A program made the position numbers and the translations under genes. From positions 1 through 64,000 of the forward strand of contig NZ_JAPZSU010000035.1 of the NCBI RefSeq assembly GCF_027531905.1: DNA of 64,000 nucleotides, in the 5' to 3' direction. Positions 60,901-64,000 of this stretch are shown piece after piece (the first letter of the stretch is position 1; every line of letters starts with the position of its first letter). Source of the stretch: Flavobacterium sp. (GTDB lineage: Bacteria > Bacteroidota > Bacteroidia > Flavobacteriales > Flavobacteriaceae). The notes below the pieces were generated by a model. That model was not told the DNA's origin. It saw only the letters and a program-made list of their open reading frames with translations, and did no database searches.

Positions 60901-63900
60901 GCATCTCTACCGACTAAAATAGCACCGATTGCTTCGTAATTTGGAGTGTAGTTTTGCTTAATAGCATCTAATACGCCGTTGATATACAATTTGGCTTCCT
61001 GATTATTGGCATCGTACGCATACGCATAATGTACCCACGAATCATCTGCTGGAATTGTTTTAGTCGAATTAAATTTTACTCCAGCTAAAGTAACTTCAAA
61101 CTTATTGGCCGAATTAAATCCTGCACGGAAAGATTGAGCCGCTGTTGCACCTTGAGAAAGCAAGGTTTCAGCACCTGAGTTCTTACGTTTGGCATAAAAG
61201 TCAAACGAGAACGAACGACGATTCAATTGAATTCCGACTGGGATTTTCATATAATCATTCGTGCCATTAAAATACACACTCGCTGGGTGTCTTAGTTCTC
61301 CACCTTGTATTACACCTCGAATATCAAAATTATATGGGTTCAATAAACCTGCATTGATAGGCTCGTTAAACTGTATCATTATTTCGTCTCCCGAAGATAA
61401 AACCCCGTCTGCTGGTTGCGGTGCACCAAAAGCACTCGGATTTACTCTATCTATAATTCCAGAAATTGTCGGAGAAGTATAAACAACATCTTGAGATTCG
61501 CCTTGACATATACTCTGAATGCGCACATCATACAAATCATCCGTTAACTTAGACACGTCCCAATTGTAGATAAAGTCATTACCACCTTGTTCGGTCAATA
61601 AAGGTGCTTTTCGCAACACTTCTTCTGGACCTGCATTGGTACGGGCTTCGTCATTGCGATAAAAGGTTTCTAGAAGTTTCCAATTAGACTCTGATTCGCT
61701 CGCACGTTTGTACTGAATTTTAATCCCTTTAAAGCCTTGATAATTTACATCATAATCTCCAACTTTTATAGGCAATCTATTTTTGCTATCATAATTAACA
61801 GTCCAATTATTGCCTGGACTTACAATAGTTGCTTCGGAACAAACAGGAATGTATTCAATGTCTAAAGTAATTTCCTTGTGGATAGTTTCATCGCAAGTCG
61901 ATTCAAAAACCAAAGTCAATCCTTCGTATTTGTATTCTTTTGGCCCTCTTAAAACGGTCAAAGTTTGTCGCATTTTTTGCCCAAAAGGGATCGAAATTTC
62001 TACAGGTCTTACCAAGGTTTCCCCATTGAGCAATACCACCAAACCATCAGGATTTGATGCAGGATCAACAGACATTTGATAAGTAATCTCTTGATCTGTA
62101 GATGAAGGAATTAGCTCGGTTTCGTTACGCAATTCTAAATCAAAAATCGCCGCTTTGCTAGAAGGGACATTTACCCTATTGGCTTTGTCATTTCCATCTA
62201 CTAATATTCCAGGTTTTTCAATCTGAACGGTACGTTTTCCTAACAACGGTTTTTGTTTGGTTTTAAAGGCCTCAAGCAATTGAACGTAAATTGCTTTCTT
62301 TTGTTCAATAGCCGTCTGAATTTCTTCGATCTCCTTAGTTTGTTTTTCTAGATCATCTACTATCTCAATTACCTGAGATCCAAGTAAGACAGGAACAAGG
62401 TGCCTTCTCTTTATAGCTTGTATTTGTTGATCCATTAAAATGGGGAATTGCTTTATCCAGTATTCCAAATAATAAGGATGTTCTTTGGTTACTTCGAGCT
62501 CTTTTTCTCTTTCGAAAGGACAAGAAGTTTGCCCGGATACGATTTGAAATATCGGACCGTCACTTCCTTTTCCGTCATAAATATTCATACTGTACACATT
62601 ATACTTATCATTGTCCTGAATGGTATAAGAGGTAGTAACGGTATTGATAGTTGTATCGTTTGCGCTATCGCTAAAGGTTTTATCGCCACCTCCATGTACA
62701 CTCATAGATGGACCAGCTAAAAAGCCTGTACCTATAAGTATCTTTCCTTCTGCATCCGCCGAAGTACCTGCCATCACCTCTGAAGATGACACAGTGGTTT
62801 CTGTAGTTTCAGTAGTCGAAGTATTAGAATAAGCAATTCCGGAACTTATAGAAATGTTCTTTTGTTTGGGTTTGTTTTCTGAAATAGCAGTAAATTTTTG
62901 AATTTCATTGTTCATCAAAATTTCTTCCCAAGCTCTAATTTGATTGTTGTACCAACGTACTTTGTCCTGTATAAGTCCATTTATTTTAGGAGCATTTTCT
63001 CGTTTAAAAATATAACTATTACCACTATCATCTCCTACATCATCTCTGGTATAATCATTTTGATTCGCCAAATCTCCCAAACGAGGATCATCATTATTAA
63101 CTCCGTACAATGGGTTTGTACCTTCCAATTTTGTAACATACACATTGGCTTGGTCTATAAAAAGGCTGTTTCTTATGGCTTTCAATTTTGGAATCAAATC
63201 GGTTTTGATATGATCTTCGGAATAAAGTAATAGGGTTTCTCCTTTTTCTTTCTGATAATAGGTTTCGCCTTTGTTGAGCACGTATTCCTGCCCATCATCC
63301 CCTGTAACTCTAGGTCCAACACAACCCACGCATTTACTCGCCAAAATAAATTTCACATTATTGGCACGACCAATTTCTATGTTTTTAGAATCGGCAATAA
63401 AAAAATCCCCTTTTTCAAAAGCATCAGCGGCTGTAATAGTTAGGTTTTGGGTTGTTGTTATGGCTTTTGCACTTGTTTTTTCGCTGCCATTAGTTCGTGA
63501 ACCATAGTTTGTTGCCAATACTTGTCCTTCTGTTTTATTCAGTTTTATTCCTGCTAGAGGCACCATATTTTCCATCTCCCAAGCAATTCCTACGCCAACA
63601 CTAAAATCGCTACCAGACTGAGTACTGCTAGTAGTTTCTTTGGTAATGGTACTTCCTTTTTCTAACGTTACACTACTCCCACTTCCTGGCGGTATTCTAA
63701 GCGTAGTGGTAATAGAAGCGGGTGCTTCGGTTATAAAATCGGTCCCTGGCATTTTGGCTCCACCAAGGACGTAGGCTTTATACCCTTTGGAAGCATCGTT
63801 AGGATCTGGCCAATATACCGTATAATCTCCCGTTTTTAGCGCAATAGCCATTGATTTTACAAAAGAATCTTTGTCTCCTGAACCTTGAACAAGATCGGGA

Positions 63901-64000
63901 TCTCCACCTATAAAGTTATAATTTACACTACCCTCATTTTGCAGATCAAACTGATGAGTATTCCCCGAAAGATCCTCCCATTCTTCATTGCCCTTTTGAT
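57966..64000 (-). CDS. giant LamG-domain surface protein with T9SS type A sorting domain (N-terminus outside window)
   Basis: The frame is open to the right edge, so the 1961 residues counted from the internal ATG at 63851 extend by ~49 more visible residues and beyond. Order from right to left: a long region of unknown fold with a coiled coil near 62300; an Ig-like segment (PQPADGVLSSGDEIMIQFNE) near 61400; LamG-like domain 1 (~60750-61270: FYAKRKNSGAETLLSQ, WVHYAYAYD, AKLYINGVL); LamG-like domain 2 (~60090-60650: IEFWFKGN, WHHFALVVDRLTN); the shared ~105-residue domain at 59130-59470 and again at 58235-58530, separated by two GW(T/N)WI modules; and a type A sorting domain (YPNPFINKLKVKLFKG). 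Probably a surface adhesin; its ligand is unknown. Confidence 0.88.
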   Translation of the reverse strand, partial: QKGNEEWEDLSGNTHQFDLQNEGSVNYNFIGGDPDLVQGSGDKDSFVKSMAIALKTGDYTVYWPDPNDASKGYKAYVLGGAKMPGTDFITEAPASITTTLRIPPGSGSSVTLEKGSTITKETTSSTQSGSDFSVGVGIAWEMENMVPLAGIKLNKTEGQVLATNYGSRTNGSEKTSAKAITTTQNLTITAADAFEKGDFFIADSKNIEIGRANNVKFILASKCVGCVGPRVTGDDGQEYVLNKGETYYQKEKGETLLLYSEDHIKTDLIPKLKAIRNSLFIDQANVYVTKLEGTNPLYGVNNDDPRLGDLANQNDYTRDDVGDDSGNSYIFKRENAPKINGLIQDKVRWYNNQIRAWEEILMNNEIQKFTAISENKPKQKNISISSGIAYSNTSTTETTETTVSSSEVMAGTSADAEGKILIGTGFLAGPSMSVHGGGDKTFSDSANDTTINTVTTSYTIQDNDKYNVYSMNIYDGKGSDGPIFQIVSGQTSCPFEREKELEVTKEHPYYLEYWIKQFPILMDQQIQAIKRRHLVPVLLGSQVIEIVDDLEKQTKEIEEIQTAIEQKKAIYVQLLEAFKTKQKPLLGKRTVQIEKPGILVDGNDKANRVNVPSSKAAIFDLELRNETELIPSSTDQEITYQMSVDPASNPDGLVVLLNGETLVRPVEISIPFGQKMRQTLTVLRGPKEYKYEGLTLVFESTCDETIHKEITLDIEYIPVCSEATIVSPGNNWTVNYDSKNRLPIKVGDYDVNYQGFKGIKIQYKRASESESNWKLLETFYRNDEARTNAGPEEVLRKAPLLTEQGGNDFIYNWDVSKLTDDLYDVRIQSICQGESQDVVYTSPTISGIIDRVNPSAFGAPQPADGVLSSGDEIMIQFNEPINAGLLNPYNFDIRGVIQGGELRHPASVYFNGTNDYMKIPVGIQLNRRSFSFDFYAKRKNSGAETLLSQGATAAQSFRAGFNSANKFEVTLAGVKFNSTKTIPADDSWVHYAYAYDANNQEAKLYINGVLDAIKQNYTPNYEAIGAILVGRDALSQSPSFKGNMHELRFWGKALTEAQVNVAATKRLKSNEPGLLGNWPMEESEGTLVQDIARERHAQIVSGTWQVALKGNALSTTANTKATINSPAYLDVSNFSIEFWFKGNNTTNATLLSNGRGDDQDLNKNGWSIRAGSSGLLEVWNNNKQFKATTTNFFDNQWHHFALVVDRLTNTVCFVDGKQQNTTETQTIGFSGFGGAALHLGAMGWNDIFGNTKQDQHFVGALDEVRIWQGTRSALQIKRDMRYMLSGDEAGLDLYLPFDKYKTNMGIEMLEASNASAATGNTAVKENGQAALLKESVAFMQETPLVKLPRPVRKVNFGYSANQDKIILTTADPDSVLENVILDISVTGVQDLNGNIMRAPVTWTAYVDKNQVIWTESDKNFQIETGKGLTFANRIENTGGKVFNYNISNLPSWLTASPSSGSIGPKSSTPVTFTVDKDVNIGNYIQDILLETEFGFAEVMNLSLDVSKALPEDWKVTPSDYQYSMNFIAQLNINGDVSRDPNDQVAAFVGDQCRGIAKLRYIPALDNYQAYINVYSNTTANEAIQFRIWNASDGQVHRDVTPSYVFVANDVKGTSIKPEMLNAVDVLEHTYELSKGWTWISAHLNYNYNPSKQFKTNDLLKTLRAENGDLIRTIDAVDSFDKQEGWLGSLTTSGSIQNGRGYKVFLSYENKLKYSGLLLKGEQVKINVVQGWNWIGFIGFKNTPINQALAGFAGVKEGDVIKNQFALAIYAQNIGWIGDLTHLRPGEGYMLKTAQAGSFYYPNLSYTASGNKTKEEMVTKIPASTKYANSMNAIAEVVGDNQDSNNKLRAYVGTELRAEAAPVFNPITKKNTYFVTIYGQKNNENIRFEFVDAQNKQSFVVNESIAFHADSVTGNGKSPQLLTLVETTTVNNVLQVYPNPFINKLKVKLFKGHTIAQIKLSDMQGRSIKISTTSPEQEEIEFDTQNLPNGMYLLSMYDAGGMLIQTEKVIK

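Noticed and set aside
57324..63507. Several plus-strand frames of 60-110 codons opposite the giant LamG gene and the type B gene
   Set aside because: All are shadows of long, clearly coding minus-strand frames and lack starts, signal peptides or recognisable motifs.

Overview
The window looks like a chromosomal segment of a Flavobacterium-type member of the Bacteroidota (family Flavobacteriaceae). It is AT-rich, promoters carry the Bacteroidota -7 motif TAnnTTTG, and it encodes a SusC/SusD pair, type IX secretion (T9SS) substrates with type A and type B sorting domains, a PorP/SprF-like protein, a Porin_10-type porin, and several families (DUF2851, GSCFA, DUF4230, DUF5522, DUF1761) common in this group. 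Most of it is housekeeping chromosome with dispersed non-coding repeats between the genes.

Layout. 0-4.4 kb: minus-strand cluster of porin, cystathionine beta-synthase-type enzyme, DEDDh exonuclease and DUF2851; the DUF2851 gene is cut by an IS1595-like insertion that runs off the left edge. 4.5-11 kb: secreted S8 protease and a SusD/SusC uptake pair. 11-16.6 kb: rnhB, lipB, two paralogous small lipoproteins, and a lipoprotein pair of which the first carries a metzincin zinc motif. 16.7-25.9 kb: lysS, two decayed genes (a GDPD-like tail and a frameshifted nrdG), nadA-nadB, hemL, a cell-wall glucosaminidase and a PLP enzyme. 26-29 kb: a repeat-rich stretch with a MITE-like element just upstream of hutU. 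29.7-31.7 kb: two consecutive isoleucine-rich leader peptide/terminator modules in front of an IlvN-like ACT protein and ilvA. 31.8-37.2 kb: truncated haemoglobin, aromatic amino acid hydroxylase, DUF4230-GSCFA, and a lipoprotein. 37-43.5 kb: alaS, then M23 peptidase, MerR regulator, LemA and two TPM-domain proteins. 43.7-46.5 kb: a Cys/Met-rich upstream peptide followed by a TonB-dependent receptor. 46.5-52.6 kb: SDR enzyme, DUF2490, der, a second MITE copy before a TlpA-like lipoprotein, era, and two identical initiator tRNA genes. 53-64 kb: secreted proteins ending in a T9SS cluster of PorP/SprF, a type B cadherin protein and a very large LamG protein that runs off the right edge.

Working together: the ilv leader modules look like a classical translation-coupled attenuator, duplicated, that senses charged Ile-tRNA and controls threonine deaminase. 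The 55.9-64 kb cluster looks like a surface/adhesion module exported by T9SS; its two secreted proteins share a roughly 105-residue domain. The SusC/SusD pair imports an unidentified oligomeric nutrient.

I found no CRISPR array, rRNA, prophage, plasmid gene or recognised defence system. The least-explained items are the tandem Ile attenuators, the Cys/Met-rich leader peptide, the 205-bp MITE pair, and a family of variable-stem hairpin elements between genes. All assignments come from reading the sequence; no database search was run.
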